From Phylloscopus collybita (taxonomy: Eukaryota > Chordata > Aves > Passeriformes > Phylloscopidae): a stretch of 64,000 nucleotides of DNA. Within the stretch, counting starts at the first letter, position 1; each line of letters begins with the position of its first letter. The position numbers and the translations under genes were made by a program. Below are positions 41,901 through 56,900 of this stretch, in pieces. A model generated the notes under the pieces. The model saw nothing but the letters and a program-made list of their open reading frames with translations. It did not search any database and had not been told where the DNA came from. The stretch spans positions 19,312,001 to 19,376,000 of the forward strand of contig JAJNNQ010000026.1 in NCBI GenBank assembly GCA_027886175.1. Reading direction: 5' to 3'.

Positions 41901-44900
41901 GAAAAAACAGTATCTTGCATTTTGCTCTATTGAAACCATCTGGAACTATGGCTAAAAAAGTAAATAACTAAACTTCTCATTTTAAACACTTTTCATGATG
42001 TGACATAAGGACATCATGTTGTTGACTTGGTCACTTCAGAGTGAGGACCTATAAAGACAGACCCAATGAAAAAGTATGTTATGTTCCCTAATGAGGGAAT
42101 AGGAATTCAAAACTGACAGACAGGTTTGCTGTACTCAGTGTCACGAATTCAAGATGGTGAAGACAAGGCAATAAGATGTGTGTGTGCCTGGAAGAATAGA
42201 TAATATATTGTATGATATAAAAATGACAAGCTAGAAGAGCTGAGTTACCATGATGATGAGTTACTGTGCTCATCTTTTCTAGGCAATGTATCTGCTGCCC
42301 AGAGAAGGTGTGGATTTCCCATTCCTGGAAGTGTTCAAGACCAGGCTGGGTGGGGCCCTGAGCAACCTAGTCTAGTGGAAGGTGTCCCTGCCCATGGCAG
42401 GGGATGGGTGTTTGGAATTAGATGATTTTTAAGGTCCCTTCCAACCCAGACCATTCTGTAATTCCACTATTCTTTTAAGAATCAGGTATTTCAAGGGAAT
42501 ATTTTCCCAAGTTCATTGAAATGTAAAATAACTTTATTTAAAGAAATTGAGAACAAAGAAAATGACTGCAGCTTTAAAGTGTTTTTGATGCAAAAAGAAA
42601 ATTAAGGAGATAATGCAGATGTATGGATTGCCAAGTGTTTTGTTATTTTATACAGAAAATTTGCCTTTTCCCACTCCATTGACATATTTAAGCATGGCTA
42701 CAGCCTCAATAAAGTAAACCTAAGCCCTACACAATTAAGGTAACTCTGCAGAAAATTAGGGTCTAAAAGCAGCAGAAGTTTGCATCACCTGTTTGACCTT
42801 CATGAGAACAGCAGTGCAATCAATCTTTTGAGTTTAACAAAAGTGGTATAAAATTTGAGGAAGACATAAATTTTGCTGCATATGCAAAGAGCTGCATATA
42901 AATGGGCTATATACCTGTCAAATCTTTAGCTGAACAATATAGACTGAGATAATACCACAAGTTAATCCCTTCCTCAAGTTTCATGTTATTGGATTTGATT
43001 TACTAGTAAAACCACATAAACCCCTCCTAATCTTGAATTCTGGCTCTGTCTGAGGTGTTGCTTTGTCCCCTGTTCTCTTCAGACTTTCTCATCTGAAAGA
43101 GCTGCTTGATGTGGAAACTACTCATCTACCAGTATGACTTGGCATTTGTTGCCTTTATTTGTAAAATAGTAATTTTTTTATTTATTTTTTTTATTATTTT
43201 TTTTGGGGGCTGTGTTGATTTGGGTTTTTTAAAGCAGCTCAGTGCACACGAACTCTTTTATTTGTACATAAAAATTAAGTCTGCCAACCTGTTACAAATG
43301 CAAGAAGAAAGGAGTATTTTATTTCTATATGCCAGTGGATGTAAATAAAGGTGCTATGTGCTTACGCAGTGTCAGGAATAATTTATATTAATTTTTAGGA
43401 CAATGACTATACGATTGATTAGACTGTGGGCCTTGCTGCCAAAGGACGTTGTAGAAACAATCACGAAAAAGGTCAACTATCTGTATTTCTAAACTGTACA
43501 GCAGAAACCCTTAGTTCTGCAGATCAGTTATGGCTGATGGAAAATTTTATAGCAGCTTCACTGCAAACACAAAGCAGATGCTGTAAGTGAATTCAGTTAA
43601 AAAAAAAAAAAGAAAAAAAGAAAAAAAAAAAGCAATCAGTACAGCAACTCCAGCAATACCTATTTTCACATTAAATTCCATTTCTTTTTCACAAGCTCCC
43701 ATTATCAGACTTTGATGAAACAGGTTTTTTTGACTGCTAATCCACAATACGTGCTATGTTCAGGACTGAAGGAGGATGAGTGAAAATCCAGCACAAAGTA
43801 TGGGCTGTTTGAAATCTCTAGTACTACTGGAAAAACATCAGTGCAGAGCACAGATTGGAGGATATATTGGCTTAAGTCCATCCAAAGGTTCTTGTTGGGA
43901 ATGTTGCTGGTTGAAAACCAGTTTTTCTGCAGTGCTGATGTACATTTGGGTTCGTTCTTGCAAATATGTCCAGGAAAGTCACTCTTACATCAAATATGTT
44001 TGCACACATAGCCAAAACCTCTCACTGCATTTGAAACAGATTCCAGTGAACTTTGCATTCCTTTTGCATCTTATAACTCCTTATGCTGAATGACATTTTC
44101 TTTTCACAGAGTTCCCAGTAATTATCACATGACTTAAATGCAGATTAGAGTTCCAAGCACTTACGGGCCTTATAGGACACAGAAACCAAAAGGGCACAAA
44201 AGTGCACAAAGGTGCTTTATTAATTCAACATGAGAATAATGTTGAATTAATAATGCTGGGCAAAGGGGTTGGTACACTTCATAGTGCAGGAAGTAGCATG
44301 TTTATCAGGGATTCCCAGATCCCTTGGAAAAGTCCAAAATTAATAATTGTTGTAGTTCATACATATATTGGCAAAAAGCCTAATATATAACTTCTGCATC
44401 TGCTATTTCAGTGATGTCATAGGTTAGTTTGTTCCAAAGAAAGAAGAAAAATGAGACATGGAAAGAAAAATAGAGGGTTTTTAAAATTTCTCTTCATAAC
44501 AAATGTGTACATGATAAAGTCTTTAATGGTGCAACTTCCTGCAGTCACTAATAACTGAGTATGTTTACTTGTACTTTGGTTCACCCAAACTATTTGCTAT
44601 TCATACCATTCATCTTGGCTGCATGATAGGCCAGTAGAGAGGGTTGTTTTGCTGAAATATGAATGATTGTGAAGCATGCATATATGTACACACATGCCCA
44701 AAAATTAAAATTCTTCAAACTCATGTCCTATCTGTACTTCTGCTGTAATGCAGGAAATTGCCAGCTAGTGTTTGTATTCATATCAAATTAGTTTTCATCA
44801 CCATCCACATAAATGTCATAATGGCCTAATACAGTCATAAACAACTTGACTGCATCAGTATTTTATTTTGAATTTAGAGAACTAGTTACAGTACACCAGT

Positions 44901-47900
44901 TCTTTACTCAAAAGCTCAAATATGCCAACCTCAGCTTGATATCTCATTCCCTGTAGGCATACATTACTCATTTCAGCTCAGTCACCAAGATTTTGTGTGA
45001 CAAGCTATAAAAAGCTCTGCAATGCTATGTGTGTGGATCTAGGTGGATCCAGCTATTATTAAAGAATTTTGGACAATCCACTGTTATAATTTCTCATCAC
45101 TACCCAGCCTCATAGGAGGCTAGATGAACTTTGTGCATATGAGAACAGGAGATATTTTATGAGGTTATGGCAGCTGGGTGCCATTTGAGGATTACAGGTA
45201 ATTCTTATGACTGGATACTTCATTGTGGCATGTCAGGATATGTAAGTGAGAGAAAGATTTATTTAAAGCTGTCGCCTGGAGAGCAGTTTCACTGACCATT
45301 TGCAAGAGGGTTTGTAAGCATTGTTTGTCTGGTCTTGTTTGAGGTGGGGTGTGGTGTGCAATATGTAGGTTGACTGTTGTGATACAGGAGTCACAGAAGA
45401 CCCATATTCTTTTGGACCATTAGCTTGAGGACCTGGCAGGATAGCCTTTGGCAACTGAGTCCTGGGTCTCCATAGACTGTAGTGAGAACTGAGCTGCACA
45501 TTACATGTGTAAGCACTAACTGAAATGTAGGTGTTGTAAAATCTTGGGAGAAATCACATCCCGAATGTTTAATCTGTGGCCTGTTGTCAGCTGGGCAGTA
45601 GAGATCAAGGGATTAATTTGGACAATTTCTCTAGAAATATTCATACGCTATCACATTGCTGCAGTTTCTGTTGATATTTCCCTCCCAACAGCCCTTTCTT
45701 CCTGCAGAAGCCCTCCGGGCAGACTCAGGATACCTAGGTCCCAGTCTGACTTTGTATTTAAATCTAGTGTCAGAGTTAACCAACCTTTTTCCTTTGTGTA
45801 GCTTTCCTGTCACTGTCTCAGAGGAGACCCGTTTGAGATCAGTGGGTCTGCTGGACTGGTGTGCTTGCTGGTGATAAGGAGGTGGGTTATGTAATGGAAA
45901 TGTGTCTGGCTGAGTGATTAGAAAAAGTTGGGAAGGGGTGGAACTGAGCACCCTGCATGAGGACTGCATGCCTGTTTTGTTCCCCACTGTTCAGCCCTAT
46001 TCGTTGGTTTCTAGTGGACCTCCACAGCCACTCCACTCTCTGAATTTGTTCCATCTTTGCTTTTCTTATTAAATTAACTTCAATTAAAGTTTACTTTTAT
46101 CTTTAATCATTCTGAAAAAAAAAAAAAACAAAACAACAAACCCATTATTTAAATATTTAATGCAGAAAATTGCAAGGCTAGGGAAGAAGGAGAGCAATAC
46201 TAGGGAGCCAGTATGTTTTAGGGTAGCGTAGCAGAAATGTAGATGGAAATGCATTAGAGGCCAGGGAGATACCAGGGAATGCTTTTTATCAGTGACAGTA
46301 TCTGCTGTCCCCTGGGCCGTTGCCATGACTTTCACACCTTTGTGGGATATGTTTTATTTCTTCCTGCCAGTCCATGCTTTTGAGAATGAATGAATGATTC
46401 TTGAAAGGAGCTGCCTAATTAAAAGCCCTAGATTCCACCTTAAGTGGAGAATTGAGTTTTGCCATGGGCTGAGAGGGTGCTTCCGTTGCATGGACAGTTT
46501 CTGTTGGGAGCTGCAAACATGTTAGGCGAGGATGAACTGGGCCTCCTTGCCTGGTATTGAACTTTATAAAAAATTGCTTATTCTCCCTCCTCACTTACAT
46601 AAACCAGCTTTTATTTTCTTTTACTGTTTTCTTTTTGTTTGTGACTATAACAGCTTGCTTCCTTCATTGCTTTTCTTTCAATATCTTACTCTTTTATCAA
46701 AGAATTGTTTCTTCTTTGCATTCTTTTTCCACAGTTTCTTGAGCAGTGAGGAACATCTATAAATTTGTCTTTATAACAAACTGCGCAGAGATGTTTGAAG
46801 AATTATTTGAACAAAAATCATTTGAGATACAAATTGTTCACAATTAGGATGCTGAGTCACCTCTACATCTATTTTAAGATATTTTAAGTAGTGATTTGTC
46901 AATCAAAGTCAACAATTAAAGCTCCTCTAAAGAAAGAATTAATGTTTTCCCCTCATGACAGTGTCACTATCAATGGGAATAGAGCAATAGGAGTGAACTG
47001 TAGAGCAAAACAGTTTGTCCTGAGGACTTGATGTTCACACTAAATAAATTTCAGGAAGGTGTTATTTGTGGTAGGTCTAGTCTGATCCAATTGTAATTGG
47101 AACACATAAGTTTCACTCTTGGAGCACATTTTTGGTTATTTTCCTCTGTAAACAAACCTGTTCACTTGCTCTGAGATTATGTGATGGGAACCAAAACAGT
47201 AAGCATGGATGTCTGGGAAATCCCTTCAAAAGTGCATTCTGCATCCAAACAAAGTGTGAATGTGGATGCATTAATGTTATATTGGTGTTCTTTCTATTCC
47301 TTTTCAGTTTTCAGTTCAAAAAGTTGAAACCCAAGACACACACACACAAAAAAATTAATAATATAACTCCAAAAGTAGAAATTCAAAGTTTCCATATCCT
47401 TAAAAGTTTTGCAAATGTTTTGGAATATTGGTATACTTGAAAATATACCTGACAGCTGGGCAGATGCAGTGGAGATTGTTCTTGTGTCTATACTGCAGTC
47501 TTTACTAAGAAATACCAGTGGTCTCAGTGGACCTTTGATCTCCTTATTTGCCTTGTCTTTATTGCGTGATTCAGGTCATCCATTGTCCAAGACACCTATT
47601 ATTTCAGTGGGTTTGGTTCAAACCCTCAGGGCTGTAATTACTCAGCTGACTAATGCCAGTAAGTTTTTGGAAATTTGCAGAGAACTATGATTGCACAGTT
47701 CCAGAGAACCTGGGCCTTGAATGTACCTCGAGCTGTTCTCTTAGGGGTTTTAAAGGATTAAATGTAATAGCAGTGTACACTGAAACAGAAAGTGTGATAA
47801 TCTTAGTTAGCTTGCTTACGTGGCAGAAGCAGCTTGGAAGTGCAGAGCATTTTCTGTGAAAAAATCTTCTGTCTGGTTAGATAAATATCCTCTTGTCTTC

Positions 47901-50900
47901 TTTAACAAAAAATAAAGTTCATGTTTTGAGATTGCATCATGCTGGTTCCATAAAGCTTCTTTGGATATCTAGCTCCTTTGTTTTGCAGTGGTGTTTAATC
48001 TCTTGCAGTATCATACACTCTTCAGCCATGCACATTATCCCTTAATTATATACGACTAAGCCCCTCTTGACTGTAAGACATGTTGTTTGTTCAAACACAC
48101 TTACAAATCCATTTTCTTATCAGTTCTTTGCGGAACATTTACACAACGGGGTACTGTTTAAATATGAAAATAAACCTTTTATAAAAAAAATTGTTTGACC
48201 CACCCACCTGGCCTCCATCTGTGATTGTTCTGTCTCTGCAATCTGTTGTCTGCTTTTCCTCAGTGTGTTCTTTATCTTTTTGGATGGCTGCTATCTTTGA
48301 GTGACTTTATTGCCCCTCCCTGTTTTCTCTGTGCTTAGTAGAAAGTGACATTTTCAAATCATAAGGATCAGCCAGGCAGATTTGATACGCTCTCTGCTAT
48401 AAGACACACTTCTGTTCAGAGTATGCAATTAGTAGAGACAACTTCATTTCACAGTATCACAACTCATGCTGTACTATTTGGAATTAAAGCACTGTGTGAA
48501 TCCAAGGAGTTTTATCATAAAAACTGGTGCAGATAAATCTGTACGAATTAGCAGTATTTTTTCTTACCACATGCTTACTGAAACCCAGAAGTTTCTTCAC
48601 ATTTCGCTCCAGTTCAGTTTCATGTCAGTGAATTACTATAGTAATGCTTTTCCTTTTTTTTTTTCTTTTTTTTTTTTTTCATTAAAGGGGAGTGGTGTGT
48701 TTGTAATCTCTTAATAAACTGACACTCTAATCTTTAGATAAAGAGGTTAAATCCATTTTTATTTTAAAGGATTATAGTTAAATTCTTACAAAGACAGTTA
48801 AATTTCCAGTCTTTGCACTGATAAATTTTTTATTGTCTTCTGTGAACCTGGAAGGGAATAATTTCTTAAAGAAATTAGAGTGTATTTTTTGTTTCCTTTC
48901 TGGCAGCATTTCTGTTTTTTCCCCATTCTAAGCCAAGTGTAAATGTGGAGAACATTGCTTTTTTGCATTAAAGTTTCTTCAGAAGCACCACAATGGATTC
49001 AAAGGCATGAGCATATTTTTTTCTGAGTAAGTAGGACAATCAGCATTAAATGTAGAAATATCTGAGACCAGGATATGCAAGTAAAGTTATTTTTAGATTC
49101 TGTAGCACTGTTGTGCTGAAGTGGAGTAATTTCTCTCTTGTGGGTTCTTAGAAGTTGGTCTTTTGTTTGGATGGATTTGCCTGCTGTATAATGATGGCCT
49201 TGAGGAATGTGTTACAGAAACCTGTGAAAAACTTTTTCTGGAATGGGGCCTGGAATGGTAATAGTAGGTCATTGTCCAAAGGAAACAAAAATGTGTTATT
49301 AAGTTATTTTAACTTCATTTCAATTGGAAAGCTTATAGAGATGCCTGCTTCTATTCTATTTCACAAGAAAGCTCTCCAGATTTATTTCTTGCCAGCCAAT
49401 TATTAAGCACGATTACAGTTAAATTAAATTAAACACCCACAGCAAGTTGACTGTCTCAAAGCTTCAGGAAGAAACAGAACAGACCTATTTGCACCACTTG
49501 CTTTACAGAGAACTTTATCCTTGAACCATGAGATCTGAGAGAGATCTGAGACTCCCCAAAAAGACCTTCATTATTTCAGGCCCAAAATTATTTCATGAAA
49601 AGATTTCAGATTATCTGGGGCTTTCCTAGGAAACTCTTCCATTTTATTTGTATCTGGAGAGCTGTAGGACAGGATTTTTGGGGTTTTTGGAGGGAATCAT
49701 CTGTGTGAAGAGGGAGTCTAGCATAAAGATAGAATGATTAAGCTTAGTGCTGTTCTCTCCACAGAAGTACAAGAAGCTACTCAGGTTATATTTTTACTAA
49801 CTTTATATTTTATTAATGCATTGATTAAACATTGTTGCTGAAACGAGTGTTTCTGGTCCTTTTCCATTTTCCACTCCATTTTGCAGCCTTCTGCCTCTGT
49901 GTTAGTGTCTTCACAGACAATGACTGTAGAGTAAACTGGATTGAGGAACCATTAGAACAGCACAAAAGTTAGTTTCGCATAGTTGATTAGTATATCACAA
50001 GGTTTTGTACATAAGGCTTTAGTGACATATGAATTATCTTGCCCTTATAATAAAATTTTATGTTTTGCAGAAGTAGCTTGATGTTAGGGAGCTCTTTTGT
50101 CGGCATAGGTGTGTACATTGTATTTTGGACATCAGCATTGAGCATTTGAGCAAAACAGATTGTTTTGAGTGTTCAGGCTTTTGGAGGCAAGTGTAAGGTG
50201 AGCTTCAAGGCATCCTAGGAAGCAAAACTTGGCCTAGTATCTTCTAGCTGGATTAAGCCAACACTGTCCCACCCATACCTGTGTATGAATGGGGTCAGGC
50301 AGGCAGGTCAATGTATGGATTCTTCTGGAAGATTGCAGAGGGGCAATCAGGTCTGTAGACAGCCTGAGAAAAACCTGCCGGCAGGCATCTGCAGTTCCTG
50401 GAGCAGCATAAGCCATCTGTCCCCTGCTGCCACTGGACTTGTCCACTGAGGAACAACTCTGAAGGATGAAAGGCAAGTTGCAAACCTTGACACTGCACAC
50501 TTAGATCTCCTTGAGTGGTAGATGTAGCTGATGTATTTCAATTTTGGTAGACCAAAACTTACCCCTCTTTCTGTTACCCTCTGATGGTAATTTAGAAGCA
50601 ACTTTGTCAGAAAAGCTATCATCGCCTTTGCCCTTCACCAGTTCATGTTTCTTCTCCTAGAAGTTTCTCAGTGCTGATCCCAGGAAGGAAGAATAGGGGT
50701 AGCCAGGGAATGAGAGGATTTTTCAGATATTTGTAAACTGTTTATGTAAGGTTTGGTGAAAGAACACAATGACTCTCTGATTACAAGCTCCTGACAGCCG
50801 TACTGGCAAGACTATGGATGTTCATTTGGCAAGGGAAATGAGAGCCTTTGGGGGGCTTAGTGGGCATTAGAGATGCTCATGTCAGGGGACGTGTTCACTG

Positions 50901-53900
50901 CTCTGTATAAAAGGTTGTCATATCATCGTTGTGTTGGAGTGGTGCTGTGTAATAAGGTTGCTATTTAGAGTGTGACTGTCGCTCTTTGTTTGTTTGATTT
51001 GAGGTAATGAGGCTAAAAGACTTTAAAATAATGGAGTTTCTTAAAAAAAAATAAATAAGAGAATGAAAAAAACCACAGTTCTACCTAGTACTCAGTAGTT
51101 TTGGATTCCACTGTACATTTTTACCTTTCATATCCTAGAATCGTAATTATTTAGGTTGGAAAAGACCCTTGATGATCAGCTCTAACAGGTAACCCAGCAG
51201 AGCCAAATCTACCACTTAACCACGTCCCTAAGTGCTACATGTACACATCTTTTAAATACCTCTGGAGACGACAACTCAACCACTTTCCTGGGCAGTCTAT
51301 TCCAAAGCTTCCAGACCTTTCAATGAAGAAATTTTTTCTTATAGAAAATTAAACGTCCTCTATCACACCTTGTGGACATTTCGTCTTGTCCTGTTCATGG
51401 TTATTTAGGAGAAGAGGCTGACCCCCACCTCCTTATGATCTTTTAGGCAGTTGTAGAGAGTGATAAGGTCTTCCCTTCCCTGTTGCTTTGGAGTTTTTTG
51501 TTTGTTTGTTTGTTTGCTTTTTGGTGGTTTTGTTTTGTTTTAAGTTTTTCTGAAGTTCTACTTTAGCTTTTTGTATTTACTTTTTGTAATGGAGTCTCTC
51601 ACGATTTTCACATAAACAACCTATTGTTGTTGTAACTGTCCTTTCATGTTTATATTCTTCTCATAAGGAAGAGACTGTTAATAAACTGTTGAGTTGACCA
51701 GTGTGGTTGAAGAGGAAAATTTTCTTCCTCCAATTCATAGTCACTGTTAAAATTCTATAAATGTCAAGATCTGTAAATAAACTTCCCCCTTTTTTACCTC
51801 AGACATCTCAGTGTATGAGTGTCATTTCTTTTGTGTCATACTGCGACACCTCCCTTTCTCCAGGGTAAACAACTGCAGTTCCCTCAGTTGCTTCTTATAA
51901 GACTTGTGCTCCAGACCCTTCACCAGTTCTGTTGCTTTTCTCTGGACCTGCTTCAGCACCTCAATGTTGTTCTTGTAGTGAGGGACCCAGGATTGAACAC
52001 AGTACTAGAGGTTAAAGATTTTTTTTTCTTAAATCCAAAGGCCTTTACTGCATTGGAAAGTCAGGTAAGAAGACCCAGAAGACTATGGAAATCTTTCTGG
52101 CTTGAAATTCGAAGATATGTTTTCAAATAATTTTAAAATATTTTTCTAATGATTTGTCAGTGATTAGATTTTACTGTATTTTTATTTAGAAAACAAGCAA
52201 GTCCAAAATACATGCCCCTTCCCAAATTCCATTATTGTCATTACTGTTTTGATGGTTTTCATTCTCTTAACAAAATAACAGGAAACCTTACCTAAGGCAC
52301 ACTGGCAATACCAAAGCCCAAGAGTGCATTAGATACCTCAGAATACTAATTTGTGTATGGCCAGACAAGGTATGGCTGTACAGAACCTGTGTGAAATCAG
52401 GGGAGTTTGATCACAGAGTTGCCACTGTCAAAAGTCCCTGATGAACTCAGTGAGTTAAGTGGCATTATTGTGTAAGCTTCATTGTTTGAGCTATGCCCCT
52501 TGAATAAGCATTGAGGAAGCAAAAAAGTTAAAGAAAAATCTCATGAAAACAATCTATGGTATTAATTTCATCACCACTGGCTTGGGGTAATTTTTTTTTC
52601 TTTGTTTTTTTCTTTTTTCTTTTTTTTCATTTTCTTACAGCTGTTAGAGTTTAATTTTATATGAGTAAAAAAAAAAGAAGAAAAAAAACCAACAAAAAAT
52701 ACAGGAATGTGACAAATTTAGCATGATTTTTTCATATATCTGTATAGAAAAAAAGCACCACCTACATCCAAATTTGTGCAGCCAATTTCTTTTTGTTGCA
52801 GCAGTTCTCTGTTATCATCTGATGCATCCAGGGATGTGTTATTCTGCTCAGCTAAATAGTTATAAAAATTTTCTATCAGGCCATCATAACTTTCACAACA
52901 TAACCTGGTTTGTAGTTTTAGATTTGCTGAATTTTTTAGTAGGTGTAGTTTTAACAGATTTTTTTTTACTAAAAATTTCAAAAAGTTTATAACTCTATTT
53001 TAATAAAAGAGGAAGGAACAATAACCAAAACCTGAAGATGAAGAAGGTGTTTTCTTCATTAATTTTTTGACTGGTTGAGAAACTTCTGAGGAAGAGAGAT
53101 AAAATTTCTACTGCTTACAATACTTCAGGTTTGTGGTTTGTTTTTGTTTTTTTGTTTGTTTGTTTGTTTTTTTTTTTTTTTTTTTGTGATGAAACTAGAC
53201 CACATCCTGCGAAGTGTGGAGCATTTGCACCCAGACTGGCTAATGAGTTGAGCTGTCACTCAACTCTGAGCAGAAGCTACTCAAGCACCTTGCAAACCTA
53301 ATCTTGAGGGAAGGGCATGGTTGAGTGAAAGGGTAGAAATAGGAAAAGAATGAACAGGAAAGCCAGAATATCTCTTCTTTAATTTTCTAATTCACCTTTC
53401 AGTTTTGAACTCTGTAACAGAGTAACAGGGTTACATACCTCTGCATTTTTAGTGCCTTTGTATCTCTCACATATTAATTTCCCCAATTTTCTTGGTGGCT
53501 TTTCACTTGTCATTTCCAAGAGAGTTAATGAGAGGCACATGCCTTATCCTTGTAAACTGAAAATTTAGAGAAACATTATGTCATAGCCTCAATGCACAAC
53601 TTCTAACTCCCCAGTTAATTAATTCTCCTCAGAATATGCTAGTGTGTCTTTAATTGCCATTTAAATGTAGTCTTTTATGTACTGATTTGGAATGATTAGA
53701 TTCAAAGTAATTTTGCTGTTACAGTATAGTGACATTGGGTATTCTTTGATTTGTAGGATATGTTCTTCAATCTGATTACCTTGTCCTTGTCTATAAATTA
53801 GCCAGGAAAACAGCAGAGTACTACTTGGTGCCTATGTTTCTTTGCAGCTAGATAAGTTAAAAAGATACATATGATGACATGCTTACTTTTGGGACTTTGT

Positions 53901-56900
53901 TTTGTTTGGTTTTGGGTTTTTTTTTTTAAGCAGATTTGTAGAGAGGTGAAGCTTTCACTTCATTCAGTGTAAAAACCAGAGCAAGTTACCTAGCAAGCAT
54001 TCTCTTTCTGTATCTCTGTGTGACCAGCAGTATGTGAACATCTCTCAAAAGACATTAGCAGGATTTTGGAAAACAAGGGCATATTAGGCTTGGAAAATGA
54101 ATATGAGGTCTGAGAGATTCCTGACAGGCAACAGCAAACATTCAGTGAATGATGGTATGCAGCCATGGGACAACCCTATTTAGATATGTCATTCACACTA
54201 TAGCTTAGGCACCATTAAAAGTCCTGAGTTTACTCTGACTAAAACATACAACATAGTTCCTTAGTTGAAACGTGAATAATCTTTAGATGTTATTGCAGTT
54301 TAAAAATCAAGCTAAAGTAAACTTCTTTTTCAGTTAGGCATTTAGCATTGCATAGTAGTTAGACAAAATACTACAGTCTAAGCTTCTTATAAAACAATAT
54401 ATATTAGGTGCCAGAGAAGGCATAACAGATGCCATCTCTCACTATAAAAGTAATTTACAGTTTCAAACATAGCCATGACGGGAACATACACAAATTATTG
54501 GAAAAGGGGATCAGAGGTTATGAAGTCTCTTTTTGTTAGTAGATTTCTTATGTCTAATATTTCTCATTGAAATCTGCAGTTGGGAATTGTTTTATAATGG
54601 TCTGCTTTCAGTTTATCTAGACTTTTCAAATTTCAGCTAAAAAGTGCCTTTGGCCAATGTGATCTACCAGCCAAGTATCTCATAAGAGAACAGTACCTCC
54701 CAAATGTTTTAAAAATTTTATTTTTTGACACTGTGAAAGGTTAAACCTTTTGCATTTCTAATGTCTCCCATGCCAAATTGTCATGTGTTTGTAGCAGGTT
54801 AATACAGAAGGGGGCTGACAAATCTTGCTATAATCACTACCCCATGTTGCTTTTATCCTGGTCTGCTGCTCATTTTGTTGTGAAAAACCCTAATATATCA
54901 GTGACAGGAGGTCTGGATTTGTGGCTGACTGTTATAATTACTCCCACTGAGGCACTGTCAATAGGATTAAAATAAAGATTCTAGACCTGTCCATCGTAGA
55001 TGAGGTCAGCAACACTAGCAGTGGGAGTACTGTTTCTGCAAGCTGTGCTTTTAGTCCTGAGTTATGGAACCATAGACATTAATATGAAGCAAATATTTGA
55101 AAGCTCCAGTGGAGAATGACCAGCTCTTTTTTTTCTGCATTAGCTAAAATATCCATGTGTAATAAATAATCTAGCAGCATCCATCTATGTCCTGGCCATA
55201 CATATATGTATGTTAATTTTCAAATGTATCTGAGCCCCAGAGAGTTTCAATTACAGAACAATCCATTTTGCATTTTATAATTAATAAAGTCTTTGCAGCT
55301 GCATAACTTCATCCAGGAAACATCTGCATGTGCTCTTTGTGTATACATCATTTCTGTGAAAAGAGGGTTAGCTGAATTCTCTTTAATTTTCTCAGGCTTG
55401 GAGAAGGTAGAAAGGTAGGGAGTTGATTAAGATAATGGAAAACAAATCACAAGAATGGCAAGTTATGGCCACACAGATATAAAACAAATTCTACTCACTG
55501 CTTCTAGGAAAAAAAATACAATGTGTATGATCACTTAAAATATAGTCAACTTGAATTCAAGTGAAGAAAGAAAGGAACCCAGGGGAAAACCTGAGCCCTT
55601 CCAAGATGGGCAGTCAATTTGCCATGGTTTTCAGTGGGATCAGCCTGGTACCCCAAGTTCATAGGTATTACTGATGTTGTTGACATTCTGTGATTACTCC
55701 TTTGTCATCCTTTGACACTGGCTCTGGAAAAGTGTTGTTTTTTAAACATTAGTTTCATCTAAGTGTGCATAAAACTGTCACACCACTAAGGCTTACTAGG
55801 GATGGCAAACTCAGGGAGTGGTGCTCAAATCAGAGTAAATAGACAAGCTTTTACTCTGCTAGCACAGTATGTCATCTTTATTCTTATCCTCTTACACCAG
55901 ACTACTTTTTATAATGGGATCAAGCAGTAATTAGTGCATTCACCTCTTTAATTATTTTCATATAAACTCAAAAGTAATTATCAAAAGCCATGTTCAATCA
56001 AGTGTCTAACATGCTGAAACAATTGTGTGGCCTTTTAAGTCTTAAGCTGATATGCCTCCTGGAAGCCTTGCACTTCAAAAAATTGAGGTTTTTTTTTTAT
56101 TTGTTTATTGTAGTAGCAAATCATTTTCTTGATTAATGTGTCAGTGCCCTATAACTGTTTATTCTTTCTCCTTTGCTTGTATAAAAATCAATTGTTATAT
56201 GTGTCACTCACAGACCTCACCGTATTTCCATCATTGCTCCCAGTTGAAGTTCCCTAACTATCCTAGACACAAAATGAATCACAGAGTGTTTGTAGTGAAA
56301 AGGCTACGTAAAAATGAAGAGTACTTAACACATCCGTGTTTTCCTTTCTTCTGTCCCACAAGTGGGACTTTAGACTGCGGTTGGTTGTCCTATACATCTG
56401 CCTTCATTCCTTTCTCCAGAGGTCCTGGGGCTTTTTTTTAATAAATATGAAAAGAAACACATTCATTATTTGATCTTTAGCAGGCCACTAAAGCATGTGA
56501 TGAGCTCACAGCCGAGAAGCTGCTATTTTTCTCCATTAGGTGCAATCAGCAGCTTATGCCACAGATGTGGCATCATAGTTCTTGTTAGTGTGTGTTAATT
56601 CCTCAGTATTTACTTTTGGCTGTGTGAAATTCCATTCTTTACAGTATCTGTGTAGCCCCTTAGGAGATACCAAACACACTGGCTAAAAGTGTTTGTGAAT
56701 GCTCTGACTTCAGGGGCACATGCTAAACGTGTTTCCAAGTGGGCCCTGCGTGCTGATGCTGCAGCCATGCCCAGCCACATGCCAGACCATGATTTAAAAG
56801 CACAGATCTTTCTCAGATTTTTCAGCTTCCCAAGGAAAAGGCTAAAATCTTCAAGGGATGTTTTTAAAGTTTAGTATTCTCCACTTTGTTTTCTTCAGCA

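Noticed and set aside
44214..44256. The hairpin as a microRNA gene.
   Set aside because: The whole hairpin is only 43 nt and AT-rich, shorter than the roughly 60-80 nt stem-loop of typical animal miRNA precursors.
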